A DNA stretch of 32,733 nt, from positions 1 through 32,733 of the forward strand of contig JAHLLM010000053.1 in NCBI GenBank assembly GCA_020444175.1. Direction: 5' to 3'. Shown here piece by piece: positions 8,285 to 16,422 of this stretch. Below the pieces are notes generated by a model. It was not told the origin of the DNA. It ran no database searches and worked only from the letters and a program-made list of their open reading frames with translations. Positions within the stretch are counted from its first letter, which is position 1, and each line of letters opens with the position of its first letter. Source of the stretch: Desulfobulbaceae bacterium. GTDB taxonomy: Bacteria > Desulfobacterota > Desulfobulbia > Desulfobulbales > SURF-16. Position numbers and translations under genes: made by a program.

Positions 8285-9049
8285 ATGAAAATTGCTATAA
8301 GCGGCAAGGGCGGCGTTGGAAAGACAACGATTATGGCCCTTTTGGCCCGCCAAACTCAAAAAAGCGGCAGGGAGGTTCTGGTCGTTGATGCAGACCCAAG
8401 TCCTCACATGGCCCAGAGCCTTGGAATGGACAATATTGGTGACATCACGCCCATTGCTGATATGAAGAAAATGCTGTCCGATCGTTCCGGCAAGGTAGAG
8501 GGTTCTCCTTTTTACAACATCAATCCCAAGATTGATGATCTGCCGGCTCAATTTATGCTGGAAAAAGATGGTGTAAAACTGATGATTCTGGGCGCAATTC
8601 AGACGGCTGAAGGGGGCTGTGCCTGCCCGGAAAACACGGTCTTAAAACGATTACTCACCAAGTTGCTTCTTACTTCAACACAGACAATTTTACTCGACAT
8701 GGAGGCAGGCGTAGAGCATCTTGGCCGTGGAACGATTGCCGGTGTCGATATTCTGCTCATTGTTGTCATTCCTGCCAAATCAAGTGTAAGAACAGCCCTC
8801 AAAATCCAGAAGCTGGCCACTGAATCGGGTATTGGCAAGATACTTTTTGTCGGTAATCAGGTGGAAGATGACGAAGACAAAAAATTTCTTACTGAAGCCC
8901 TGGGTACAGAGCCGATAGCAGTCTTTTCAAGCTCATCCAAAATTCGCAGGGCCGAAAGATCCGGACTTGCCATAACGGAAGTTGATGAGGATATGGACGG
9001 AGTCGCAGCCCAACTGGTAAAAAGTATTGCTGAAGCTCTCACCTCTTGA
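8285..9049 (+). CDS. CooC-like nickel-insertion ATPase (MinD/ParA superfamily)
   Basis: A 254-residue deviant Walker A ATPase with GKGGVGKTT at 7-15 and DADPSPHMAQSLG at 36-48. Cys112 and Cys114 (EGGCACPEN) match in kind and position the CxC pair at the dimer interface of CooC proteins, which mature the nickel-iron-sulfur C-cluster of carbon monoxide dehydrogenase. The rest fits the family (LLDMEAGVEHLGRGT, VIPAKSSVRTA, FVGNQVEDDED). AAAGGA precedes the ATG. No cooS, cdh or acs gene is in the window, so the client protein is unknown. It converges with the selenoprotein gene, with 29 bases between their stop codons. Confidence 0.88.
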   Translation: MKIAISGKGGVGKTTIMALLARQTQKSGREVLVVDADPSPHMAQSLGMDNIGDITPIADMKKMLSDRSGKVEGSPFYNINPKIDDLPAQFMLEKDGVKLMILGAIQTAEGGCACPENTVLKRLLTKLLLTSTQTILLDMEAGVEHLGRGTIAGVDILLIVVIPAKSSVRTALKIQKLATESGIGKILFVGNQVEDDEDKKFLTEALGTEPIAVFSSSSKIRRAERSGLAITEVDEDMDGVAAQLVKSIAEALTS

Positions 9050-9078
9050 TTATGTACAACTCATCTTCATGGAGCCTA

Positions 9079-9597
9079 TTATCCAAAACACAAGCCGCAA
9101 TCAGGGCATGTGGTGGTGGATGTCTGAAACTCAAATCCACAGGCCGGACAGACCGCCTGCTCGGCTTGCGGATTGAAAACGTTATCACACCTGGACAAAT
9201 CGTGATCACTGATTACGGTAGTTCTGTCAATATATGACTGGATGACGGTTACGGCGTCCTGGGCTTCTTCCCTGCGAACCTGCAGGTAAAATGTCGAGCC
9301 TCAACAACTGCTGCTGCACCCCCCGCCTTCCTTGTTTATCAGCGATCCGATATTTTCCGACTCCAATTCCTTTTCAATCGCCTTTAATTCGTTGAGAGCT
9401 CCTTTATGAATTGGGATGATATCCTCACCTGGAAGGATAGCCCCTTTCCGGGAATTCTTCATGGCATCTGTTTGATTTTGGGCGGCCATCATATCGGACC
9501 CCAGAAGCAGCACGATACCGCAAGCAGCGCAAAGTTCGATTTCTGCCCTGTACTCGTCCTTACATTTGGGACAATATTTTAAATCAGGATCAATCAT
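9079..9597 (-). CDS. Probable selenoprotein: double zinc ribbon around a DUF2007-like domain (TGA read as Sec99)
   Basis: An ATG at 9597 with GGAG seven bases upstream opens a frame of 98 codons ending Cys94-Ser-Ser-Ser-Cys98-TGA (TGA at 9301-9303). The same frame then runs 73 codons with no stop to TAA-TAG at 9076-9081. Read through, it gives 172 residues: an N-terminal zinc ribbon (Cys9, Cys12, Cys23, Cys26), a polar linker, an alpha/beta domain at about 58-128 resembling DUF2007 putative signal-transducing domains (IIPIHKGALNELKAIEKEL, then FYLQVRREEAQDAV), and a C-terminal zinc ribbon (Cys150, Cys153, Cys164, Cys167, plus Cys170). The TGA falls between the two halves of the domain, next to Cys98, and a SECIS-like hairpin follows. 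A standard gene call would stop at residue 98 and miss the second ribbon. Alternatives are a recent nonsense mutation or a sequencing error. Function unknown; a thiol/selenol redox or metal-binding role is inference. Confidence 0.82.
9266..9303 (-). promoter_or_regulatory. Candidate bacterial SECIS element with the Sec TGA codon
   Basis: On the minus strand, TGA (9303-9301) is followed after 15 bases by the hairpin CCTGC-AGGTTC-GCAGG (9286-9271), a perfect 5-bp stem with a 6-base loop. The stem extends past one A/G mismatch by U-A, U-A, U-G and U-A pairs. The loop begins 20 bases after the TGA and carries the GGT that SelB recognises. E. coli fdhF has an AGGTCU loop at nearly the same distance. 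Folding was done by eye. Confidence 0.75.
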
Positions 9598-9672
9598 TAT
9601 CTTCTCCCTTATGCTTCATACTCATTGAGTGGAATTTGGGGTTTGTATTCTTCCTCTCATATTACATTATTT

Positions 9673-9876
9673 GTAACTATTCAGCTGCACCTCATCTTTG
9701 AATGATCAGGCCTGCTCACATAGACGGGCTATCGGAGTCTCGCAAGCTCGCTTACCTGCCTCGCAGGCCTGCTCGGAGTCTCCACTTCGTTGCGCTTACC
9801 TGTCCAAATCTAAGGCACATCTGAATAGTTACGGCCTGGAGTTGAGGCCCATTTCGAGCCCTAACTGAAAAGATAC
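9673..9876 (+). repeat. Family 1 repeat, full-length copy B
   Basis: A 204-base direct copy of 6660-6863 with about four differences, three of them in the last 15 bases. Terminal repeats are at 9673-9684 and 9821-9832. It ends eight bases past the hslU stop codon. Together with copy A it brackets namZ, the CooC-like gene and the selenoprotein gene. Confidence 0.9.
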
Positions 9877-9884
9877 CATTATTT

Positions 9885-11261
9885 CTACAAGATGTACCTG
9901 CTCAAATCTTCGTTTTGCGAAATTGCCGAAAGCTGGTTTGTGACATAATCGGCAGTAACGACAAATTCCTGTCCTTCCATGTCCGGGGCATGGAAGGACA
10001 GTTCCTCGAGAAGCCTTTCCATGATGGTATGCAGTCTCCTCGCCCCGATGTTTTCAGTTTTCTGATTTACTTCAGCTGCAATTTTAGCCATTTGTCGGAT
10101 GGCGTCCTCTTCGAAAACAAGCTGGATATTTTCTGTAGCCATCAAGGCGGTATACTGTTTTATCAAAGCATTTTGCGGCTCAGTCAAAATGCGGAAAAAT
10201 TCTTCTTCTCCCAAGGCATCAAGTTCCACTCGAATCGGAAAACGCCCCTGTAGTTCGGGAACAAGGTCTGAAGGTTTGCACAGATGAAAAGCACCACTGG
10301 CAATAAAAAGAATGTGATCGGTTTTCACCATGCCAAACTTGGTTGTTACAGTTGCCCCTTCAACAATAGGCAGCAGGTCTCTCTGCACACCTTCGCGGGA
10401 TACCTCCGCACCTTGTGCCACACCCTGTCTGGAGGCAATTTTATCGATTTCATCCAGAAAGATAATTCCGGACTGTTCCGTTCTCTTGATAGCAAGTTTT
10501 GTCACGGAATCCATATCAATAAGCTTCTCAGCCTCTTCCTTCTGAAGAATTTGCAATGCCTCTTCAACTTTGACTTTACGGCGCTGCTGTTTTTTGGGAA
10601 ACATTTTACCAAACATATCTTTCATGCTGGAACCGACATCATCCATGCCTGTGTTGGAAAAAATCTCAACAATGGGCATGCTTTGAGACTGGTCAACACT
10701 CATTTCGACTATTTTGTCATCAAGCTTGCCTTCACGCAGCATGATTCGAAATTTTTCCCGAGTCGACTCTGTGCTTGATTGAGGCTCCTGGTCTTTGCCG
10801 CCAGGCAGGCTGAGTCTGCCCGAGGGAGAAGCTGATGATCCAGGGACAAGCAGGTCAAGAATTTTTTCTTCAGCCATAACCGCTGCTTTGCCATCGACTT
10901 TTTTACTTTCTTCTTTTTTGACCATGTTCACGGCAAGCTGGGTCAAATCTCGTATCATTGATTCAACGTCTCTGCCAACATAACCAACTTCAGTAAACTT
11001 TGAAGCTTCAATTTTCAAAAAAGGTGATTCGGCAAGGTTGGCGAGTCTTCGGGCTATTTCCGTCTTGCCGACTCCGGTGGGGCCGATCATGATAATATTT
11101 TTAGGGGCAATCTCGTCACGAAGAGGCGGATCGACCTGTTGACGTCGCCAGCGATTACGCAGGGCCACGGCAACAAAGCGTTTTGCATCCTCCTGGCCGA
11201 TGATATACTGATCAAGCTTGGTAACAATTTCTTTCGGGGTAAGGGATTGAGGTGTTGTCAT
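9885..11261 (-). CDS. hslU: HslU, ATPase subunit of the HslUV protease
   Basis: A 458-residue AAA+ unfoldase that feeds substrates to HslV in the cytoplasm. Walker A is GPTGVGKT at 60-67, the pore loop GYVG at 93-96, the I domain about 105-245, Walker B IIFLDE at 266-271, and the conserved C-terminus ends SRYIL, whose tail inserts into HslV. I place the start at the ATG at 11261 ([13 protein letters not shown]). It overlaps the hslV stop as ATGA and matches the family N-terminus; the frame is open 24 codons further upstream, but that extension lies inside hslV. The stop is followed directly by a family 1 repeat. Confidence 0.97.
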   Translation of the reverse strand: MTTPQSLTPKEIVTKLDQYIIGQEDAKRFVAVALRNRWRRQQVDPPLRDEIAPKNIIMIGPTGVGKTEIARRLANLAESPFLKIEASKFTEVGYVGRDVESMIRDLTQLAVNMVKKEESKKVDGKAAVMAEEKILDLLVPGSSASPSGRLSLPGGKDQEPQSSTESTREKFRIMLREGKLDDKIVEMSVDQSQSMPIVEIFSNTGMDDVGSSMKDMFGKMFPKKQQRRKVKVEEALQILQKEEAEKLIDMDSVTKLAIKRTEQSGIIFLDEIDKIASRQGVAQGAEVSREGVQRDLLPIVEGATVTTKFGMVKTDHILFIASGAFHLCKPSDLVPELQGRFPIRVELDALGEEEFFRILTEPQNALIKQYTALMATENIQLVFEEDAIRQMAKIAAEVNQKTENIGARRLHTIMERLLEELSFHAPDMEGQEFVVTADYVTNQLSAISQNEDLSRYIL

Positions 11262-11809
11262 ATTTTTTCCACAACTAAATGAGTGTTTGTATAAATACAT
11301 ATTGAGCCGGCTATTTCCATGGAAGCCCGGCATATTTCTTCAGCATTGAGCGAACTGTGGGCAACTAGTGCCTTGGCCGCGGCCTGGGCATAGGGTCCGC
11401 CCGAGCCAATGGCCAGGATGCCGTCATCAGATTCTATGACATCACCGGTGCCGCTTAAAATAAAGGCAGCATCTTTGTCTGCGGCAATAAGCATTGCTTC
11501 AAGACGGCGAAGCATCTTGTCTGTTCGCCAGTCCTTGGCCAGTTCGACGGCGGCCCTGGTCAGATTGCCGTTGAACTGTTCAAGTTTCTGTTCAAGTTTG
11601 TCAAAAAGAGTAAAGGCATCTGCTGTTGCTCCGGCAAATCCGGTTACAACCTTATTCTGATAGAGACGCCTCACTTTTTTTGCCTGGTGCTTCATTATCG
11701 TATTGCCAAGGGACACCTGTCCGTCGCCCGCGACAACGATGTCCCCTTTGTGACGTACGCAAAGTATCGTCGTTGATCTTATTTGCGGCTTGTTATTCTT
11801 TGGTTCCAT
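11258..11809 (-). CDS. hslV: HslV, peptidase subunit of the HslUV protease
   Basis: An N-terminal-nucleophile peptidase related to proteasome beta subunits. From the ATG at 11809 it has 183 residues. The catalytic threonine is in [13 protein letters not shown] (Thr13), followed by [11 protein letters not shown] and [13 protein letters not shown]. The usual E. coli protein exposes its Thr right after the initiator Met, so a 12-residue leader would have to be removed here. In-frame ATGs at 11824 and 11848 would make the leader longer still. None of the starts has a strong ribosome-binding site, so the start is uncertain. It is coupled to hslU by a four-base overlap and follows xerC by about 80 bases. 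Confidence 0.95.
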   Translation of the reverse strand: MEPKNNKPQIRSTTILCVRHKGDIVVAGDGQVSLGNTIMKHQAKKVRRLYQNKVVTGFAGATADAFTLFDKLEQKLEQFNGNLTRAAVELAKDWRTDKMLRRLEAMLIAADKDAAFILSGTGDVIESDDGILAIGSGGPYAQAAAKALVAHSSLNAEEICRASMEIAGSICIYTNTHLVVEKI

Positions 11810-11887
11810 AATGTTATTTCTCATCTTTAATGTGCATTGCACGGTCATTGCCGTGGATGCTGTTTACCTGGTCCGGTTTTGATTTTT

Positions 11888-12826
11888 TCAGGAACGTTTT
11901 GCTTTCGGATGAGCCCCATCATAAACATTCATGAGGTGATCCATATTCAGATGGGTATACTTCTGTGTGGTTGATAGACTTGCATGACCAAGCAGTTCCT
12001 GAACTGCGCGAAGATCCGCTCCCATCTCCAGGAGATGGGTAGCAAAGGAGTGCCGTAACGCATGAGGAGTGACCCTTGTTGCAATACCTGCACGCTCAGC
12101 ATAATAACTTACTATTCTTTCCACGCTTCGTGTCGTTAATCTCCCACCTCTACTGTTCAGAAAAAGAGCTTTCAATTCAGGCTCATGGCCTCTTTTAACC
12201 CGGGCTGCGGTTAATTCCCGGCGTTCCGGCAAATAATCATTAATCCTGTCAAGGGCAGGGTCTCCCATGGGGACGAGACGCTGCCGGTTTCCTTTGCCGG
12301 TAACCTTAACCATTCCTCCGGCAAAATCAACCCGGTCGATATTTAACGAGGCAATTTCGGCAACACGCATGCCTGTCGAGTAAAGAAGCTCCAGTACAGC
12401 CTTATCCCTCAAACAGAAAGTATCATTCATCCCTGGTTCATCAAGAAGAGTAAAAACTTCGTCAATGGTGAGATAAACAGGGATATATTTTCCCTGTTTC
12501 GGGGTGGAGACTGCAGCAAAAGGGTCATGGTCAACAATTTTTTCTTTTAAAAGATAGCGAAAAAAAGTCCTGAGAGCGGAAAGTTTTCTGGCCACAGAAG
12601 AACTTTTGCAACGGGAGTTAAGCTGAAACACAAAGGAACGAACAAAATGAACATCAATAGAGTCGACATGCATCGGTTCTTCGGAAAATGATAAGAATTC
12701 AAGAACATCACGCCTGTAATTACTTACAGTATGAGGGGAATAGCCTTTTTCAACTTCCAGCCATTTTATAAAAGAGTGCAGATATGTTTCATCAGCTTGA
12801 TGTTTTTCCTGAAAGAAGATGGTCAT
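11888..12826 (-). CDS. xerC: Tyrosine recombinase XerC
   Basis: A 312-residue tyrosine recombinase that, with XerD at dif, resolves chromosome dimers at division. The N-terminal SAM-like DNA-binding domain spans about 10-100 (EKGYSPHTVSNYRRDV). The catalytic domain has Arg154 (TGMRVAE), Lys178 (TGKGNRQR), His255 and Arg258 (HALRHSFATH), His281 (LGHASLSTTQKYTH) and the nucleophile Tyr290. All catalytic residues are present. Its place directly before hslVU is a known gene order in several phyla and argues for the housekeeping Xer protein over a phage integrase. The start has a poor ribosome-binding site but no better ATG is close. Confidence 0.93.
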   Translation of the reverse strand: MTIFFQEKHQADETYLHSFIKWLEVEKGYSPHTVSNYRRDVLEFLSFSEEPMHVDSIDVHFVRSFVFQLNSRCKSSSVARKLSALRTFFRYLLKEKIVDHDPFAAVSTPKQGKYIPVYLTIDEVFTLLDEPGMNDTFCLRDKAVLELLYSTGMRVAEIASLNIDRVDFAGGMVKVTGKGNRQRLVPMGDPALDRINDYLPERRELTAARVKRGHEPELKALFLNSRGGRLTTRSVERIVSYYAERAGIATRVTPHALRHSFATHLLEMGADLRAVQELLGHASLSTTQKYTHLNMDHLMNVYDGAHPKAKRS

Positions 12827-12911
12827 TCTTGCGTATTAACCGAGAGGATGGTAAATATGTACAGTTATTTTGATAATAATAGGATTTTGTCCCATAAACT
12901 AACATGTTCAT

Positions 12912-13160
12912 ATGACAATGGCTAAAAAAAATTTTGAGACAGCTCTTTCAAGGCTTGAGGAAATTACCCGTGAACTCGAAGACGGAGATATCGAACTTGA
13001 TACTTCTCTTAAAAAATTCGACGAAGGGATGAAGCTCATACAGTTCTGTAATGCCAAACTTGATGAATCGCAAAAGAAAATTGATATTTTGTTGCATAAA
13101 AACGGCAAGCTTGAGTCTATACCTTTTGACCCTGAAACAGATATAAACCAAGAGACATAA
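12912..13160 (+). CDS. xseB: Exodeoxyribonuclease VII small subunit
   Basis: An 82-residue helical protein with the XseB signature NFETALSRLEEITRELEDGD followed by LDTSLKKFDEGMKLIQFC. It combines with XseA, not in this window, to form exonuclease VII, which degrades single-stranded DNA in the cytoplasm. The ATG at 12912 and another at 12918 (MAKKNFE) are both possible; the second matches typical family starts, and neither has a clear ribosome-binding site. It heads the common xseB-ispA-dxs cluster, with ispA beginning four bases after its stop. Confidence 0.93.
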   Translation: MTMAKKNFETALSRLEEITRELEDGDIELDTSLKKFDEGMKLIQFCNAKLDESQKKIDILLHKNGKLESIPFDPETDINQET

Positions 13161-13164
13161 GTAC

Positions 13165-14055
13165 GTGGACCTGAAAAAATATCTTCTCGAAAAAAAGCTC
13201 CAGGTTGAAGCCGGCCTGGAGAAATATATGCTCCAACCCGATGGACTCCTGGCCAGGCATATCGAATCAATGCGATACTCCCTTTTTGCCGGTGGCAAAC
13301 GAATTCGTCCGGTTCTCTGCCTTGCTGTAAGCGAGGCACTTCATGTTGACCCGGCACCCTGCCTCTCTCTGGCCTGCAGCCTTGAGTGTATCCATACATA
13401 CTCCCTGATTCATGACGATCTGCCGGCAATGGATAATGATGATTTGCGCCGGGGCAAACCGACAAATCATAAAGTATACGGCGAGGCCGAGGCCATTCTG
13501 GCAGGCGACGGTCTGCTCACATTTGCCTTTGAACTTCTTTCCTCTCCAACCCTGCAAGGCAATCTGACCCCTGACGAGAGGCTGAAAATCATCCATATTA
13601 TTTCCAGGGCGGTTGGTTCCCGCGGCATGGTGGGTGGACAGGCTCTTGACATTGACTCGGAAGGCAAATCGATTCCTTATGAAACACTGCAATATCTGCA
13701 CAGCTGTAAAACAGGGGCCTTGATCACTGCAGCAGTGCAGACAGGCGCTATCATCGGACATGCTGCACACAGCCAGTTCGAGGCTTTGACCTCATACGGC
13801 AACCAGATCGGTCTTGCCTTTCAGATAGTCGACGACCTCCTTAATGTTGAAGGAACAACAGAACAACTGGGCAAGGCTGCGGGTTCGGATGCCGAGCTTG
13901 AAAAGGCAACCTATCCGGCTATTTTCGGACTTGAAAAAACCCATGAGATGGCCAGGGAAGCTGTTGACGGTGCCATTGAATCTTTACAGGAATTTGATCA
14001 TCATGCCGAGCCGCTACGGGAACTGGCCAGGTATATTTATTACCGGAAAAATTAA
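13165..14055 (+). CDS. ispA: Polyprenyl (farnesyl/geranylgeranyl) diphosphate synthase
   Basis: A 296-residue trans-prenyl chain elongating enzyme condensing IPP with allylic diphosphates. GGKRIRP at 43-49 binds IPP. The first Asp-rich motif is DDLPAMD (84-90), with the two-residue insertion typical of bacterial type II FPP synthases. The second is DDLLN (223-227), where the usual final Asp is Asn. Product length (C15 or C20) cannot be fixed from sequence. Translation begins at GTG four bases after xseB, so the pair is cotranscribed. The next gene, dxs, supplies the pathway entry step, but a repeat lies between. Confidence 0.94.
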   Translation: MDLKKYLLEKKLQVEAGLEKYMLQPDGLLARHIESMRYSLFAGGKRIRPVLCLAVSEALHVDPAPCLSLACSLECIHTYSLIHDDLPAMDNDDLRRGKPTNHKVYGEAEAILAGDGLLTFAFELLSSPTLQGNLTPDERLKIIHIISRAVGSRGMVGGQALDIDSEGKSIPYETLQYLHSCKTGALITAAVQTGAIIGHAAHSQFEALTSYGNQIGLAFQIVDDLLNVEGTTEQLGKAAGSDAELEKATYPAIFGLEKTHEMAREAVDGAIESLQEFDHHAEPLRELARYIYYRKN

Positions 14056-14159
14056 CAAAGTCACAAAAAAAACGAACTGACCGCCCCTGTCGGCATCATT
14101 AAAACGCGAATCCAAATCATGGTTCATTCATTTTTTTTAAGCGAATATGTCAAAAAATA

Positions 14160-14276
14160 ATGAATTCGCAAAAAATTCTGATGCCGGCCATCCGTTAATG
14201 CACCAGCACAAGCTACACGCTTGTCAGCGATGGTCGAGCGCTTTTACCCCTCAAGGGCATACTGCGAGACAGTCAA
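14160..14276 (+). repeat. Family 2 repeat, diverged long-type copy 1
   Basis: A degenerate member lying between ispA and dxs. It keeps TTCGCAAAAAATTCTG at the left, GGCCATCCG, the centre CACAAGCTACACGCTTGTC, the long-type insert ACCCCTCAAGGGCAT and the right end AGTCAA. The left boundary is approximate. It separates two genes that are adjacent in most relatives. Confidence 0.7.
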
Positions 14277-14322
14277 AAATTAAAAACACAACAGAGTTTT
14301 TTACCATATCTGAGACAGTTAC

Positions 14323-16233
14323 ATGGAAGAAGCCATATTGAAATCACTCATTCTGCCAACCATTGATTCCCCGGCAGACTTAAAAAAACTATCCGAAAAC
14401 GATTTAAAGCAACTGGCTGGAGAAATCAGAGGGGAAATCATTCAGACAGTTTCGCGCGTTGGAGGGCACCTTGCTCCGTGCCTTGGGGTAGTTGAGCTTA
14501 CCATTGCTCTGCATTATGTATTTAATACTCCTGATGATAAGCTTATCTGGGATGTTGGCCATCAAGCCTATGCCCACAAGCTTTTAACCGGTCGCAGAGA
14601 CAAATTTCACACCTTGCGTCAGTATAAAGGTGTCAGCGGTTTTCCCAAGCGGGATGAAAGTATCTATGATGCCTTTGACACCGGCCACAGCAGCACATCC
14701 ATTTCCGCAGGACTGGGTATTGGTATCGCCCAGCATCTGAAAGGCTCGCAGGACAAAACCATTGCAGTCATCGGAGACGGCTCCATGACCGGCGGCATGG
14801 CCTTTGAGGCACTCAATCAGGCAGGTCATCTTGATAAAGATCTCATTGTCATTCTCAATGATAATGAGATGTCCATTTCCCCAAATGTGGGAGCCATGTC
14901 CAGCTTTCTCAGCAGAAAACTGACAGGCCGTGCAATGGTACGGGCAAAACATGACTTGAGCCGGTTTCTGAAACAATTTGCCCTGGGTGAAAACATCAGA
15001 CACGTCCTGAAAAAAAGCGAGGAAAGTCTGAAAGGATTTTTTACCCCGGGTATGCTCTTTGAAGCCTTGAAATTCGATTATATCGGTCCTATTCCGGGAC
15101 ACAAAATTGAAACCCTGATTGAAACCTTGCAAAACGTTCGAGACTTCAGTAAGGGGCCTGTTCTTATCCATGTTTTGACCACCAAGGGCAAAGGCTATGC
15201 CCCTGCTGAAAAGAACCCTGGTTCCTATCATGGTGTCGGGCCTTTTGACATTGATACCGGCAAACCACTTCCTGCTCCATTTAAACCGATCACCTACACC
15301 AAAGCCTTTGGTGACACTATCGTTGAAATTGCCAGGAAAGACCCCCGAGTTGCTGCCATTACTGCAGCAATGCCGGCAGGAACAGGTCTCACTGACTTTT
15401 CCCAGGAATTTCCTGATCGTTTTTTTGACGTTGGAATAGCGGAACAGCACGCCGTCACCTTTGCCGCAGGCCTTGCAACAGAAGGCATTTTACCCGTCGT
15501 TGCCATTTATTCAACATTTATGCAGCGTGCCCTCGACCAGGTCATCCATGATGTCTGTCTGCCCAATCTCCCAGTTACTTTTGCCCTGGACCGGGGTGGC
15601 ATAGTCGGCGATGACGGACCTACTCATCATGGCGTTTTTGATCTCAGCTTTCTGCGTTTTATTCCGAATCTTGTTCTCATGGCACCCAAAGATGAGATGG
15701 AACTGCGTCAAATGCTGTATACAGCCGTGTTCATGCCTTGTCCAACTGCTATACGATATTGCAGGGGCAACGGAGAAGGTGTCGATATGATCGGCGAATT
15801 TGAAAAAATACCTTTCGGCAAGGGGGAGCTTCTTCGTGAAGGGAATGATGTTCTGCTTCTTCCAGTCGGCAACCGTGTCTATCCTGCTCTTGCTGCGGCT
15901 GAAGGTCTTGAAAAACTTGGCATTGATGCCGCCGTAATCAATCCGCGTTTTGTCACTCCCCTTGACGGTGATTTAATATGTCAATGGGCAGAAACCACCG
16001 GAAAAATAATAACTGTCGAAGATAATGTAAGGCAAGGCGGTTTCGGCAGCGCCATTCTGGAACTTCTTGCCAGACGTTCACTTTCCCATATTCCCGTTAA
16101 ACTGCTCGGACTTCCTGATAAATTCATCGAACATGGAAGCCAGGATATTTTGTATCATCACTGCAAAATTGATACACCGGCAATTATCAGCAGCGCTTTG
16201 GAATTAATGGGCAAGGAAAGCAGCGAATTTTGA
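14323..16233 (+). CDS. dxs: 1-deoxy-D-xylulose-5-phosphate synthase
   Basis: A 636-residue thiamine-diphosphate enzyme that joins pyruvate and glyceraldehyde 3-phosphate, the first step of the MEP pathway. Visible are [14 protein letters not shown] with the active-site His49, [15 protein letters not shown] with His80, the TPP motif GDGSMTGG (151-158) through LNDNEMS, and the transketolase-type pyrimidine domain with [17 protein letters not shown], which holds the catalytic Glu. A C-terminal domain completes the normal length. The ATG has no clear ribosome-binding site. It belongs to the xseB-ispA-dxs cluster, although 267 bases containing a repeat separate it from ispA. Confidence 0.97.
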   Translation: MEEAILKSLILPTIDSPADLKKLSENDLKQLAGEIRGEIIQTVSRVGGHLAPCLGVVELTIALHYVFNTPDDKLIWDVGHQAYAHKLLTGRRDKFHTLRQYKGVSGFPKRDESIYDAFDTGHSSTSISAGLGIGIAQHLKGSQDKTIAVIGDGSMTGGMAFEALNQAGHLDKDLIVILNDNEMSISPNVGAMSSFLSRKLTGRAMVRAKHDLSRFLKQFALGENIRHVLKKSEESLKGFFTPGMLFEALKFDYIGPIPGHKIETLIETLQNVRDFSKGPVLIHVLTTKGKGYAPAEKNPGSYHGVGPFDIDTGKPLPAPFKPITYTKAFGDTIVEIARKDPRVAAITAAMPAGTGLTDFSQEFPDRFFDVGIAEQHAVTFAAGLATEGILPVVAIYSTFMQRALDQVIHDVCLPNLPVTFALDRGGIVGDDGPTHHGVFDLSFLRFIPNLVLMAPKDEMELRQMLYTAVFMPCPTAIRYCRGNGEGVDMIGEFEKIPFGKGELLREGNDVLLLPVGNRVYPALAAAEGLEKLGIDAAVINPRFVTPLDGDLICQWAETTGKIITVEDNVRQGGFGSAILELLARRSLSHIPVKLLGLPDKFIEHGSQDILYHHCKIDTPAIISSALELMGKESSEF

Positions 16234-16263
16234 GTTCTTTGTTCCGAGTTCTGTGTCTCAACA

Positions 16264-16368
16264 TTGACAATCTCGCAAAAAGTCCTGTAGCTGACCATCC
16301 GCCAACGCAATATCAACAAGTTACACACGTTCCGGCGGCGGTTGAGAGGGTTTTTACGAAACCGTCAA
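16264..16368 (+). repeat. Family 2 repeat, short-type copy 2
   Basis: A 105-base element with ends TTGAC (16264-16268) and GTCAA (16364-16368). Just inside, TCGCAAAAAG at the left faces the complement of CGAAACC with a T-run at the right. The core is GACCATCCGCCAACG, a CAACAAGTTACACACGT centre, then GGCGGCGGTTGAG, able to fold back imperfectly. It lies 30 bases after dxs and before the MFS gene. Confidence 0.88.
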
Positions 16369-16422
16369 CATTAAGTTAACCACCATTGTTCAACATAAAA
16401 AGAACACTCAACTCAAAAATCC

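Noticed and set aside
9046-9237. Plus-strand 63-codon frame after the CooC-like gene
   Set aside because: It lies antisense to the C-terminal part of the selenoprotein, whose minus-strand frame has paired cysteines and a coherent domain. The plus frame has no ribosome-binding site or recognisable content.
9301-9597. A complete 98-residue zinc-ribbon protein ending at Cys98
   Set aside because: The frame continues in phase past the TGA with a second zinc ribbon and a SECIS-like hairpin, so termination at this TGA is the less likely reading, though it may occur part of the time.
11888-12826. Phage or integron integrase
   Set aside because: The tyrosine recombinase precedes hslVU with no phage genes or attachment site nearby, and its sequence and size fit XerC.
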